From Mesostigma viride (taxonomy: Eukaryota; Streptophyta; Mesostigmatophyceae; Mesostigmatales; Mesostigmataceae), in NCBI GenBank assembly GCA_009746045.1, contig RPFO01001598.1:813727-877726 (forward strand): a DNA stretch of 64,000 nucleotides. Direction: 5' to 3'. This document shows, piece by piece, positions 47,091 to 58,087 of the stretch (within the stretch, counting starts at the first letter, position 1; every line of letters starts with the position of its first letter). The translations under genes were made by a program, and so were the position numbers. A model generated the notes under the pieces. The model ran no database searches. It was given only the letters and a program-made list of their open reading frames with translations, and had not been told where the DNA came from.

Positions 47091-47463
47091 AGCGCTTAGG
47101 AATTCTGCGGCAATGATCACTGTAATACTAGGTTCTAGATGCCGGCGCCTGTTCACTCTGTTATAGGATGTGACGTCACTCCTGGTTGGCAATGAATGCT
47201 GCATGCAGCCATTATAGCGAAGACGAAGGTGAAAAGAGCAAGCAAACGAGCAATGCCCGCAGCCCCGATTCATCATGTCTCGTCTATAATGACCATTTTT
47301 TAAAACCAGAGCTCACGGTGGACCTGCGACCTGCGTAGGCCGCGCGGTATTAACCTTCGGTACCCGGCGCCAGGACTTTGGCGCCAACTGCATGGCGCGG
47401 CCCGCCTGGCAGCCGCGCCAAAAGTGCACCCAACGTACCCAGCCAAAAGGTCACACTTCAGGC

Positions 47464-49170
47464 TTAACCCCTAAATGGGCAGAAATACTGCCGATGCATC
47501 GGCTGTAACTTCACAATTTTGCAAACCAGATGCCATCCAACCCACCCATATCCAATGGCTGTCCTTGGGGGCCAAGCATGTCCATGAGTTGCCCTTCGGG
47601 TTGGTATATCACAACCTTACATATATGCAGGGTAGGCCATGTATAACTGCCTTCAAAGTCAGGGGGGTCAAGACGAGCGTTTTCATTTTTGGTAGAATGT
47701 GCATTTTGAATTATGTTGTAAGAGCTAGGCACCTACCACTTCAGGGATGATAAACAATTAGTTGCTGAACAGTTTGAGCCATTGGGGTCATCATTTGGGT
47801 GGGTATACCAGCAGTTACACCCAGTACAGCCCATAGGGGTACCGTTGGTAAAAAGCAACCAAGGGGGTAGGAGTGGGCATACTACCTACTAATACCTACT
47901 AATATGGCCCCCAACCATGCCACACAATACATTTCCCTTCCACAATGATGGGGAAACATAACTGCATCATCACACTGCCCTTACATGGCACCTATGTGCA
48001 GGTGCCACCTTGTCCATGCACGTAGGTAACGTGGTGCGGATACCCTACGCAAGGCATGCATTCTAGGAGGCAGCCACCAACAAACTAGTGATTTTAAGCC
48101 TATTTCAGCTTGCCCTAGCAAGGATAAACTAGGCCTAAGCTGCTATAGCTTGCCAGGTGATGGCCAGCACACCTGGTGGCACATGCTGACAATGGGAAGC
48201 TTCTACTCACCGGTTACATGCTTGATGATGCCACAGAGACCAGCCAACTGCCTCACACTCATGCAATATGTGTGTGGGAAATGTATAACAAACATATATG
48301 GAGGTATTCAAACCCATACAGCCTCTAAAACTTTTCACCATCACCCTGTGGCAGGTCAACTGACTGAGGGAAGCATCTAAGAAGGGTGTTTTAGAAAGGG
48401 GCCAGGCCAGGGTCAAGAAAGAGCATGAATAATGCAAAAAGAATGTGCTACACAAGCTAGAACGTATATATAAACGCCAAACATCGATAGGAAAACGATA
48501 ACTCAGCTTTACCAGGCATGGATGGCGTTACCTTGGCCCAGGCGGTGGCCGCAAAATGGCGCATTTCGGCACACCAAAGTTGTGCAGCATGGTCGCTGGA
48601 TTCGGCGATTTCTGGCCACCCTTGCACGTTTACGACTACTATGTATCATAAAAAGTACAAAGAAACCAATATATCCTTTAAAATACGCCGGAAAGTTATT
48701 GCTGTCAACGTTTCTATCGTCCGGCCTGATCGCAGTTTTTTCCAGCAAGAACGCTGCCGACACCTATCAAATGGCATTCCCGCGAACCGAAAATTGGCCT
48801 GTATCATCTTTAGGACGTATAAAATCAATTTCATGAGTTTGGTCAGAAAATTCGAACGCAAACGTAAATGCCATGCGTGGGCGCAAGCCGCCATGGCCAG
48901 GTCGTCGTTTTCCGGAATGCACGTTGTACGTGAAAAAGTACCCTGACCCCTTGTACTTTGACCGGCCAGAACACCTCTATAACTTTGTCAGAAGTATGCA
49001 AACCCTAGTACCATGCTGTGAGGAAAATTATAAACTTTCGATCTTCTCAGCTAAACGTTTCCTAATTCTCAATAGTTTTCGCGGCATTTGGTCCCCCGAG
49101 AAGGGGCCGACGTGTCGGCTGTAACTCAGTTTTAGGCGGAAAATCGGCAGCCAGACCATTTAGGGGTTAA
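47464..49170. mobile_element. piggyBac-like element: TTAA target duplication, CCCCTAAATGG inverted repeats
   Basis: TTAA|CCCCTAAATGG at 47464-47478 and CCATTTAGGGG|TTAA at 49156-49170 are exact inverted repeats. Removing the 1.7-kb insert rejoins the host repeat across one TTAA. Sub-terminal palindromes GCCGATGCATCGGC (left) and GCCGACGTGTCGGC (right) sit just inside. Short frames in the interior (for example 48518-48946, 142 codons) do not resemble piggyBac transposase and look non-coding, so the element is likely non-autonomous. A TATATATAAA-like box is near 48466. Confidence 0.85.
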
Positions 49171-49686
49171 TGGGGGGGCATCCCCCAAACCTTGTGCATG
49201 GCCACAAAACAAATCTTCTGACGCTGAATTTTTGCAGCCAATTAGATACGTACGTCCACGGCGAGTCAGCCTGTTCAGTCAGCGTGATTTTTAGAGGTGG
49301 CTAGAGCTCTCTTAAGTTGACCATGAATTTTGAGGGCTAAGCTTTAATTGCATGGAAACAGCCACATGCAAACATGGCAACCTTAAAAAATATAGCAAAC
49401 CTTTTCCGTTTGACCTGGGGCTTTGAATGAAAACAACTTATCCACGGACGTAACATCCCTTCAGTGTCATGAAATGTGGGAGAAAGTCAAGCCAGGTGCC
49501 TCTGGGGATCCAAAACCTATTTCTAGCTGCTGCAATTCGCCACTAGCTAACTTCTAGAGGAAGATTTCAATTTTCGGTGTCGTACACGCGATTCTGGATC
49601 AGTCTTGATGAGACCTTTCAGCTGAGCTGTCACAAGCTTATACCGGTAGATGTCTGCACATATGATTACGCATCACCCTCCTGGCA

Positions 49687-49864
49687 TTACAGTAGAGGAC
49701 AGCTCGGATGAGGATTACATCCCCATCTAGTGCTTAACGGTTGGGGGATGATGCAGACGATATTTGTCTAAACTTTTGTGTAATTATTTTTCTAATGAGA
49801 TTATAGCATAGTACTCCGTGGCATGCCTTTGCGCATGACACGCAAGTACTTACTTACTTCCTTA
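49687..49864 (+). mobile_element. 178-bp insertion with 9-bp target duplication, perhaps a truncated gene 3' end
   Basis: CTCCTGGCA occurs at 49678-49686 and 49865-49873, while the intron copy of the host repeat has it once. The insert begins with a possible acidic C-terminus (VEDSSDEDYIPI, stop) and then a 3' UTR-like stretch containing TGTAATTATT. It could be a 5'-truncated retrocopy. Confidence 0.5.
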
Positions 49865-49900
49865 CTCCTGGCAGGGGGGGGGGTGTACCTACGGTCCACA

Positions 49901-50625
49901 TTAATTAATTAATTAAACTCGTGAGTGCACTCCCGTTGCATGGGGAGTCGCAGAGTACCGCAATGCTTTTAATCCCGGCCTGTATATGCACATTGAACAG
50001 GAAGAAAGGGCAGAGACCCCCTTTCTCCTTCATGCCAGAGGCATGCCACAGCAGCAATCGGACACGATAGACGATCCGGCAAGCGAAACTTTTATTCAAA
50101 GACTGATAAGGTTTTGCGTCTGCATGTGGGTGCAATACTTACCCGTGTGCCACAGCTGAGCATATCATAACAAAGAGCGTGGGCAAGTAAGCTAATCATA
50201 GCCAGGACATATAGCATGGCTGGCGGTACAAGGGCTAAGCTAAGGCTGCATGGTTGTGTACCGTGCGTTAGCGGTGCACGTGACTACTGAGGTATGGCAC
50301 GGCTAGGCAAATATTATTAGGCATGGCTGCCATGGCGGCAGTGACTACCAATGATTACAAGCTAGGGCTATTCTAGCCCGCAGGGGGCGTCCACATCAAA
50401 ATTGTGGTTGATCATCAGGTCCCTGCGGCCCTCCAGTACACCTTGGGCTTCTGGCTGGGGCCGGGTCTTGCTTAAGGCGTAGGAATTCAGGCCACAGGGC
50501 GCGCCGGCCGCTGAGCGGGGCACAGGTCGTCGTCCAGCGTCCAGGTCCGGTGCAACCTCTTGCGACGAGAAAGGAACCGGCACTGCTTGTCCTCAAGGAA
50601 CTGGTGCTTGTACGGTCCACCTTTT
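49901..50625 (-). mobile_element. 5'-truncated ORF1-b element with A tail and (TTAA)n
   Basis: Minus: ORF1-b C-terminal remnant (50625-50382, MINHNFDVD-type ending), A tail 50372-49917, (TTAA)n 49916-49901. The terminal hairpin is degenerate, with short insertions. The tail also carries an extra roughly 40-bp piece (ACTTTTATTCAAAGACTGAT) absent from sister copies. Confidence 0.7.
50382..50625 (-). pseudogene. ORF1-b C-terminal fragment
   Basis: CGACGACCTGTGCC and CCAAGGTGTACTGGAGGG on the minus strand match the DDDLTP...PKVYW end of ORF1-b. Internal deletions are present. No function expected. Confidence 0.65.
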
Positions 50626-50639
50626 CACCTGATGAAGTG

Positions 50640-51030
50640 CATCGATATCAGGTAAATCCCCTGTAGGCTTGAGAGTTAATCCCTAGCTGGCCACTGCCTG
50701 ACGGGGTGTAATCCTTCCTAGCTAGCATTGAAGGAATCTGATTTATAAAAAAAGTTGTATAATAAATGAACCGGCTGATCCGGGTAGAAGCATTGTGGTG
50801 TCTCAAGCATTGTAATAAGCCACCACCGCGCGATGTCAGCGCATAGGAAGCGAAAGATCTTTCGCATTGATAAGTCAATATCCAAGTCGCTATTTTAGAT
50901 AGCCATACGTGTGAAAACGCGGTCTTCGCGGCTTTCCTCTCAGACAACTACCCTGATGATCCTTCCACGACATTGGAACGCCATGCGTCCAGGAATAGTT
51001 TCTCACCTGGTATTTATTATTAAATTACAC
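50640..51030. other. Unassigned stretch between ORF1-b copies
   Basis: About 390 bp with no recognised repeat or coding signal. A (TTAAAT)-type AT patch precedes an A-type hairpin at 51035-51060. Confidence 0.4.
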
Positions 51031-51607
51031 ACCCGCTCCCGTTGGGGAGTCACGGAGCACAATAATACTTATTTACTTTTTATTGGACGCGCGCTACTTT
51101 TGGGAAGTCGTGGATCACAAGATCGCACTCCACCCCTGCTCTCCATCCCTGCGATTGCACAGCGAGAGGGGGAGCATCTAGACTCCCCTCTTTCCTCATA
51201 TCGGCCGGCCCCGGCAGCCCGAAGGCAAGCCGTGCATAGCTGCATGCATGCAGTCAACACTACTGACTACGTAGTACAGTAGTCGACACTACTACATCTC
51301 GGTTATGGATCGATGCAGAGGGTGTAGGTAACATGGAGAAGAAGAGGCTGATCGCTCTGTACTGTGGGTGCAGTAAGATATGACAAACCGAGATTTGTGC
51401 ATGCAGACTTTTATTGGGTAATGTAAACGAAAATGGCTGACGGCGGTATGGCTGACGGCGGTGTTCAGATCTTTTGCGTCTGAGCCCCGAATTCGGTCAG
51501 ACCACTCGCATTCGATGCGCCTTTAATCTAAGACGCACTCAGTTGCCAGTATAATCGGTTACGGCTGCCACACAGTATCGACAAAGTTACGCACGTGACA
51601 AGCAGCT

Positions 51608-53083
51608 ATGACGACTCCAAAAGCAAAACGAGGGCTGGAAAAGGAGCTGGCACAGCTTCGATCCCTGCACCCAGTCCAACCCTCTCGCCCTCGCCCTTGT
51701 CCAGCCGCCAGGCTTATCCGCCCAACCATCGCCATGCAAGCGCCTCGCCTGAGCTCAAGAAACCATGCCGGCACGATCGCCACAAATGGAGCCAATTCTT
51801 GCCCGGCGACAGAATGTTCTCCCTCCTCGAGTGGCAGGGGCTGTCGCCGCAGGAATGCGTCGAGGTTCTCCAGTTCCTTGCACAGGAACGTTCCTGTGCA
51901 AGGAACTGGAGAAGTTACCTCGACGCATTCCGTACGGAAGCTCTTCGTGCCCCAGAAAGGGGGGCAGCTATCGACTACCGCGACATGCACGTCCTGGCTC
52001 TACACTTATGACGAACCACGTACGCCAACGTACGCCTGTTTATCTTGACCAGCTACTACCAGCGCAGCCTCGGCGACATCAGCAGAGAGAGCGCTCAGCG
52101 CCCCAGCCCCCGCGCAGCCGGCAGCCCCATCGGCTCCCTCTCTCTGCTAGGATGACATCCGCGCAGTGCTGGAGGAGCACGTGACCGTGGCCGCTGGCCG
52201 AGAAGATGACATCGCTGAACACCACGCTCAACACCGTCGGTGGAGGCCCGGGTCTCCAATGTAGAAACCCACTGGTCGTCCACAAGCTATACAACCCCAG
52301 TTCACGGCGCTACACACCGCGGCGCAGGCTTCGGAAACGCAGTGACGCAGCACTTGTCTCTCGCCTTAACCAGGTGGAGGGCAAACTTGTGCGGCGTGCT
52401 CATGAAGAAGCTTGAAGCCATCACCGCCCACACCGAGGCCCTGGCCGCACAGGTCCCAAAGATAGCGGAGCAGACGGCCACCATCGCATCCCAGCCACCC
52501 CGGTGCAGGATGCTGGCGACCTCCCGCCACTCTCCTATGCGGACCTGCTGCACATGGCGGTCAGCGACCGCCTCAACCACCGACGCCATCGCCACGAAGC
52601 TCCACTGGGAGCTGGAGGACCACCGCCAGGCCAACCAACGGGAGGCCACCGACCGCGCTCGCCGCGACTGCCGAGTGGTGCTGCGTCGCTTCCCCCCAGA
52701 AGCCAGGTGAGACGTCAACCTCCCTTGCCGACGAGCTCAAGGACCAGCTCCTTACCCTCATGGGCCTGGTAGGTGAGGTAGAACTGCGTGGGTGTCACCG
52801 CCTTCCCCACTCACGGGACAAGGCGGCTCCCCCACCAGTCCTGCTCACCTTCCCCTCCCGTGAGGACAAGCAGCGGTTCCTCATCTCGTCGCAAGCGGTT
52901 ACACGACCTCACCTGGACGCTGGACGACGACCTGACCCCCACTCAGCAGCATGCAGCAGCGACGCGACCTGTGGCCGGAATACCTCCACCATAAGCAGGC
53001 CGGACCCCCAGAAGCCCAAGGTGTACTGGAGTGGCGGGGACCTGATGATCAACCACAAGATGTGGACGCCCCCCGCGGGCTAG
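51608..53083 (+). pseudogene. ORF1-b pseudogene, copy 2 (nearly full length)
   Basis: Starts MTTPKAKRGLEKELAQLRSL, then moves between frames: KWSQFLPGDRMFSLLEWQGL, VEVLQFLAQERSCARNW, LMKKLEAITAHTEALAAQVP, HRLPHSRDKAAPP, LTWTLDDDLTP and finally QKPKVYWSGGDLMINHKMW with stop at 53083. At least four frameshifts. An 80-bp palindrome interrupts it at 51852-51931. The A-type tail follows (53085-53217) to the (TTAA)n at 53218-53237. Confidence 0.8.
51852..51931. repeat. 80-bp palindrome with perfect 44-bp core
   Basis: The core consists of 22-nt arms (CTCCAGTTCCTTGCACAGGA on the left) meeting with no spacer. Outer 15-nt arms GGAATGCGTCGAGGT and ACCTCGACGCATTCC add to it. It lies inside ORF1-b copy 2. 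Confidence 0.9.
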
Positions 53084-53084
53084 A

Positions 53085-53237
53085 CTAGCTAATAGCCCTA
53101 GCTTGAATCCATTGGTAGTCACTGCATGCCGCTATGGCAGCCATGCTTAGAATGTTTGCCTAGCTGTGCCAACATACCTAGTCACGTGCACCGCTAACGC
53201 ACGGTACATAACCAGCCATTAATTAATTAATTAATTA
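53085..53237 (+). repeat. Shortened 'A' tail of ORF1-b copy 2 plus (TTAA)n
   Basis: Carries TAGCCCTAGCTTGAATCCAT, TGGTAGTCACTGC and GTGCACCGCTAACGCACGGT, the reverse complement of A-module sequence at 32280-32400. It ends directly in (TTAA)n; the hairpin-bearing outer part is missing. Confidence 0.75.
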
Positions 53238-53559
53238 TCAACATCACTCCGTTGGGAGTCAATGTAGCACATATCCCTGAGAAGGGGCATATGGCTTTTA
53301 ATACATTCTAGGCTACTTCCTGCAAGAGTGGAATGTAAGCAGCACTTGCTCTAGGTGCCTCAAGGGCACCGGCACCCTCATGATCTTCACACTATGCCCA
53401 GCTAAGGGGGAGTATGTCATGTGGGGGAAGATCATCATGGCTATACAAGAGCTAGGGCATGGCTTCTCGACAGAGAGCATCTCTCTGCATGGCATAGCAT
53501 GGCTATAAATTCTTAATGCAACATCCATGGGGGTCCCAATATAGACAAAGCATGGCTAA

Positions 53560-56500
53560 ATGTTGAAAGAAAGCCTCCATGCGTTGACAAGCATTAACCC
53601 CAGTCGCCACCCTCCCCTCCCCCCCCCCCCCACCCCCACCCCCACCTCCAGCACTACCCTTCTCCACCCCCACCCCCACCCCCACCCCCCCGCTAATATA
53701 GGGCAACGACCCGTTCTTGGTATTGCAAGTTTTAACGTGCGCACCCTCCCTGCAGATCCTTCTAGGAGCGGCGGCACCCCAGCACGCCAACGCGTCGACG
53801 AGCTGATCGCCCTGTGCGCCGACAACAAGATCGCTGTTCTTGGAGTCCAGGAACACCGACGCACCGTTGACCCTCAGCACGCGGTCAACGGTCTGCTGGT
53901 CGACGACCTGCGTGCAGGCTGGCGGTTCCACTATGGCGGCGGCGACGCGCCGGGCCAAGGTGGTGTGGGCCTCTTGTGCTCGCCGGCAGCATCAGAGCAG
54001 CTCCAGTCCATCGTGCTGCGGTCCCCGCGTGTGCTAGTGGCCACTTTTTCGGCCACTGAGGGCCATTCACACCACACGCTAACCGTTATCGTGGGATATG
54101 CACCACATGCGGGTCGAGCTCAGGCGGAACGTGAGGCCTTCTTCGACGCCCTCAAGGAGGAGGAGGCCAACATCCCAGCTCGGCACTTCCTGGTTATGCT
54201 GCTCGACGCCAACGCCACGCTGCCAGTTGGCACTGGGGGCGCTCAGTATTCCCCAACCAACACGACAGCCAACGGTAACACGCCTTTATTTGCGAATCTG
54301 CTGGCAGAATCTGCGCTGGTTGCATGCAATGCTTCTTTCGCACGCCCCGCTGAGCAGCTGGCCACCTTTTTTGGGCCGTCGGATCGGGTGGTGTGCCTTG
54401 ATTATGTCTGCGTACGTCGGGCTCAGCGCCCCTCAGTTGTCGATGCTCGCGTCCTGCAAGATTCTGTCAGCACGGTGGAATCTGATCATCGTCTCGTGCT
54501 CGCTCGCATCAGATTGCGGTTTCCTGGGGTGAAACCGTCGCGACAGCTGGCACCTCAGCCAGATCTGAAAGTGCTCCGGATTGTGCTGAAGGATGCCGAC
54601 AAGATGTCAGCAGCAGAGCAGGCCGCTATGTCGCACAGGGATGATTTCCTGGCCGTATTCGACGCCGGGGGCAGCCGACAGCAGTTACACGCCATTCCGC
54701 CGCCGGGGGATATTTCAGTGATCCTCCGTGGTGTCGCCGCCAAGTATCGCCTGGCTGCCCGCACCCTCCCCACCTTGCCTCCGCGTCGGCAGCTTGCTGT
54801 CCACCGTCACGCACCGACAGTGGTCGCCGCCAGGCAGATGCTCCGCCGCAACAGAGATCCGATCGCCAAACCTGGGCTGCAAGCAGCTCTGAGGGCCGCC
54901 TACGAGCAGGCTGAGAAGGCAGATGCTCAGCAGATGGTCAAGGACCTGCGCAGCTGCCAGCAGAAGCACGACGGCAAGGGGGCCTGGTTCTGGTACAAGC
55001 GCCTCGGGCACCCGGACGGCCTCGGCCGGCCCCACCGCCACGACGTCCCCGGCGCCCCAGCCAAGCGGCTTCGTACCTGGGCCACGGCCACGGCCGAGGT
55101 CGTGGGGACAGCTGCGCCGCCCCCACCCCTGCTCCCAGCCGCCGCCGCCCGCCCGGCCGCCCTGGCCGGCCCCGCTGGGCCCCCTGCCCCGCCTAGGTCA
55201 GCGGCGGACTACCTAGTCCCCCCGCTGGTCGGCCCACTTGGCGACCCGTCTGACATGCCTCCTTTCACCTCTCGCGAGGTCACGGAGGCGGTCCAGCGCC
55301 TGCGTTATGACGCAGCCACCGGCTCTGACGAGATTCCGGCCGCAGTTGTAAAACTTGCAGCCGAATTCGAGGACACAGGTGTTATGCTGCTCTTCCGGGA
55401 CATCTGCAACCGCCTTCTGCTGTCGTCGCAACCACCTCCAGCGGCCTGGCAACACAGTTTTCGCACGATGCTGTACAAGAACAAGGGGTCGCCTGCCGAC
55501 CCCGGCAACTACAGAGGGGTGTGCATTCAAAGTGCCCCCCTCAAGCTTCTTATGCGGCTCATCCTGAACCGCCTGCGCACGGCCCTGGACGGTCACCTCA
55601 GCGAGACTCAGCACGGCTTCCGTTCAGGTCGCAACACAGTACAGGCGCTCTTCGCTACTCGCCGACTGGTGGAGGAACTGCAACGCCTTCAGCCTGGTGA
55701 GTCCCCTTTGCACCTTGTGCTGGTGGACTTCATCAAAGCCTTCGATTCGGTTTTCTGGCCTGCGCTTTGGGACATCCTCGAGTTGTTCCGGATCCCCCGC
55801 CCCCTGATTGCTGTCATCCGCAACCTGTATGAAGGGTCCACCACTTCGGTGCGCACTTCTTACGGGACCACGCCCCCATGCCCTTTACAGAAGGGTGTGT
55901 GGCAGGGCTGCGTGCTGTCGCCCTACCTGTTCATTATTGTTGTCGAATACGTAATGATTCAGGCGCGCAAGCGATTTGCCCGCATCGTGGGCAGGGAACC
56001 AGGAGTGCAGGTTGCTAACAAATTCTGGCATGGCGGTGCGGACACGGAGATTCGGCTAGCAGACATCATTTACGCAGACGACACCACCCTCTTCGAGGAC
56101 ACTGAGCACGTGCAGACATGGCTTGACTGCCTGGCTCTCGAGGCCCGTGCAGTGGGGCTTGAGGTCAGCAAGAAGACAGAGGCCCTGGCGGTTGGGCTCA
56201 CCACCAGCGCCGCCCCTCTATCTCCTAGACGGCTCTCGAGTCCTGTATCGGGACCGCGTTAAGCTGCTGGGCAGCCTGCTCCCAGCTGCGAGGTTGATGT
56301 GGACCATCGCATCTCCCTCGCCTGGCACGCTTTACGCCAGTACCGGGCCCTGTGGCGCAAGCCCCTGGGCAAGATCGAGAAACAGGACCTGTTCAAGGTC
56401 CTCGTCCTTCCTGTTCTCACGTATGGCGCCGAGACGTGGACCCTCACCGCCGACCTGGCCCGCAAGCTGGACGGCGCGGTCACCAGCATGCTGCGTTCCA

Positions 56501-56895
56501 TTTTCAGAGTAGGATATGCTGCTCATGTCCGCAATGAGGACCTGTACCAGGGCATGCCCTATATCACCAGCACCATTAAGCAACGCCGCCTGCAGCTAGT
56601 AGGGCACCTAGCTCGCACCAACCAGGTAGACACCTCACGTGGCCCCCCCGCAGGACTGCGACCAGCCCAGCCTGGCCGGCACCTCCTGACGTGGGCTGGG
56701 CCCAGTGATGTTAGACGCCGCAAGGCCCGCACCTTCAAAGAACAGCTAGTAGAGGACATGGGGGGCCTAGGCCTCTCCGTGATTTGGAAGAAGATGATGG
56801 ACAAGGCCAAGTGGGCCCAGGTCATAGAGGACAACGAGCCCCCCCCAGTGGGGAAGCGCCCGCGTGTGCAATCCCGCGGGAGGCACGCCAGATAG
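53560..56895 (+). CDS. ORF2: AP-like endonuclease plus reverse transcriptase (two compensating frameshifts)
   Basis: Catalyses target-primed reverse transcription of LINE RNA. The Pro-rich N-terminus comes from a (CCACCCC)n tract. The endonuclease shows SFNVRTL, the catalytic Glu in QEHR, DANA and SDHRLV. The reverse transcriptase shows LYKNKGSPADPGNYRGVCI, HGFRSGRNT, VDFIKAFDSV, LQKGVWQGCVLSPYLF and the catalytic IIYADDTTLFE. After RT come LLGSLL, VLTYGAETWTL and RRLQLVGHLAR, the usual C-terminal extension. The main frame stops at 56262. Frame +2 carries PLYLLDGSRVLYRDRVKLLG from about 56217 to 56280, after which the first frame resumes to 56895, so two indels cancel. Without them this is one protein of about 1,110 residues. 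The start may be 53560 or a later codon. Clade undetermined. Confidence 0.88.
53616..53692. repeat. CCACCCC-type simple repeat at the ORF2 N-terminus
   Basis: C-rich stretch of CCACCCC and CCCCCC units encoding Pro/His/Thr. Unstable in length; it may contribute to uncertainty in the ORF2 start. Confidence 0.8.
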
Positions 56896-57202
56896 CTCCC
56901 CCTAGGGCAGCGAGCGGCTGCCTAGATAGATGTTGTAGTTAGAATGCTGTTAGATAGATGTAGTATGTAGCCAATGTAGATAGATTAGACCGGTAGGAAT
57001 GTCTGCACCCATCCATCCATCCATCCATCGGGGTTAATGCTCCGTGACTCCCCAACGGGAGCACGAGTCTAATTAATTAATTAATTAATTAAATGTTGAA
57101 GGCATCATCCATGGGGGCCATTATGGGCGCACATGCGCGGGGGCCACATGCTAGGCTAACTAAGCCTTACTAATCTACACTACTGGTATATATATTCCTA
57201 GT

Positions 57203-58077
57203 ACCTTCGTGCTCTTCCCATGGCCCCCCCATTCGCCTTGGCTCCCAGCCACTACTCGGTGGCGCTCCGGCACCAGCTATTTGCCCCGCAGCCTCTTGTC
57301 CCGGCCGGGCGGCCTTGTGGTAGCTGTGGGCAGCCGCTGGATCCCACGGGGACTCACTACCTTGCCTGCATGGGGGGCCAACAGAATCAGAATTGGTATT
57401 TGTATTTGCACACTGTCCTCCTGACGGTGGTGCTCGCCATGATTCGGTCGGTTTTCCCCCACGCGAACATCTGCCAGGTCCGAGGATGCGGATGGCGCTG
57501 CCTTCTATTCCCCCAACCACCGGCCTGACATCGTGGTGCTGGACTTTGAGGGGGGTGGCCGGCATCTGCTTATTGACGTTTCGGTGGCGCGGCCCTTGGC
57601 TCTTAGCCACGTGGCTGGGGCCTCCCTCACGGCAGGTTACACGGCGGACCGGGCGGAGCGGGCCAAGCTCCTGGCCTACGGCGACGTCGGGCACCATCGT
57701 GTGGTGCCCTTTGTCCTGGAGGAGTTTGGGGCCATGGGGCCCCTGACCTCCGCCTTCTTCAAGGAGTGTTGCCGGCTCCGGGAGGACCGGCTGGACCTGG
57801 AGGGCCAGCGGGCCCCATGGTCGGCGCGGACCTGGACGTCATATTGGCGTCAGCGCTTGTCGGTGGCGCTGACTCGGGCCATGGCTGACATCGTGCTCCG
57901 CCGTACGCGGCCGGGCTGATTTTGCGGTGCAGCAGGGCTATTAGGTTCCTCCCGTTAGGCGTTTCCATTGGTCTTATCGTAGTATAGAGCTTTGACATGG
58001 CTCTGTATATAGGTTTATAGCTGGGCGTTTGCTTTGGTTTGAGTGATTTCACTCTGCTGTAAGTAATTATATTTTTA
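57203..58077 (+). mobile_element. 5'-truncated second LINE (restriction-like endonuclease type) with 15-bp target duplication
   Basis: ATATATATTCCTAGT occurs at 57188-57202 and 58078-58092, flanking an 875-bp insert that sits beside the stop codon of the minus-strand ORF1-a copy 2. The insert holds the C-terminal end of a retrotransposon polyprotein plus about 155 bp of 3' UTR ending GTAATTATATTTTTA. A truncated 5' end with a long target duplication is the LINE hallmark. Confidence 0.85.
57220..57919 (+). pseudogene. C-terminal fragment of a restriction-like-endonuclease retrotransposon protein
   Basis: The first frame (57220-57475) carries a CCHC zinc knuckle, CGSCGQPLDPTGTHYLAC. After a frameshift near 57475 comes DADGAAFYSPNHRPDIVVLD, then GGGRHLLIDVSVARPLALSH (PD...D, restriction-like nuclease signature), RAERAKLLAYGDV and VVPFVLEEFGAMGP, ending VLRRTRPG. 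This zinc knuckle plus PD-(D/E)XK order is known from R2/CRE-like and related retrotransposons. RT itself is missing. Not functional. Confidence 0.75.
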
Positions 58078-58087
58078 ATATATATTC

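Larger units (their letters stand above)
47346..49899. repeat. Dispersed repeat copy 2, split by two insertions
   Basis: Left arm 47346-47463 and right arm 49171-49899 together correspond to the ITPR intron copy at 13092-13715. It is interrupted by the piggyBac-like element (47464-49170) and by a 178-bp insertion at 49687-49864. Confidence 0.75.
53218..57092 (+). mobile_element. ORF2-bearing LINE: (TTAA)n - B leader - ORF2 - tail hairpin - (TTAA)n
   Basis: Bounded by (TTAA)n at 53218-53237 and 57069-57092. The leader 53245-53555 is module B. ORF2 follows (53560-56895), then a 3' UTR with (CATC)n at 57008-57029 and the tail hairpin GCTCCGTGACTCCCCAACGG at 57039-57058, the inverted form of the A-module terminus. 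It is an autonomous non-LTR element apart from the frameshifts. Confidence 0.8.

Noticed and set aside
48518-48946. 142-codon ORF as piggyBac transposase
   Set aside because: No catalytic Asp motifs or Cys-rich C-terminus; composition looks non-coding.
50629-50660. CTGATGA core suggesting a hammerhead ribozyme
   Set aside because: No matching GAAA core or closing helices nearby.
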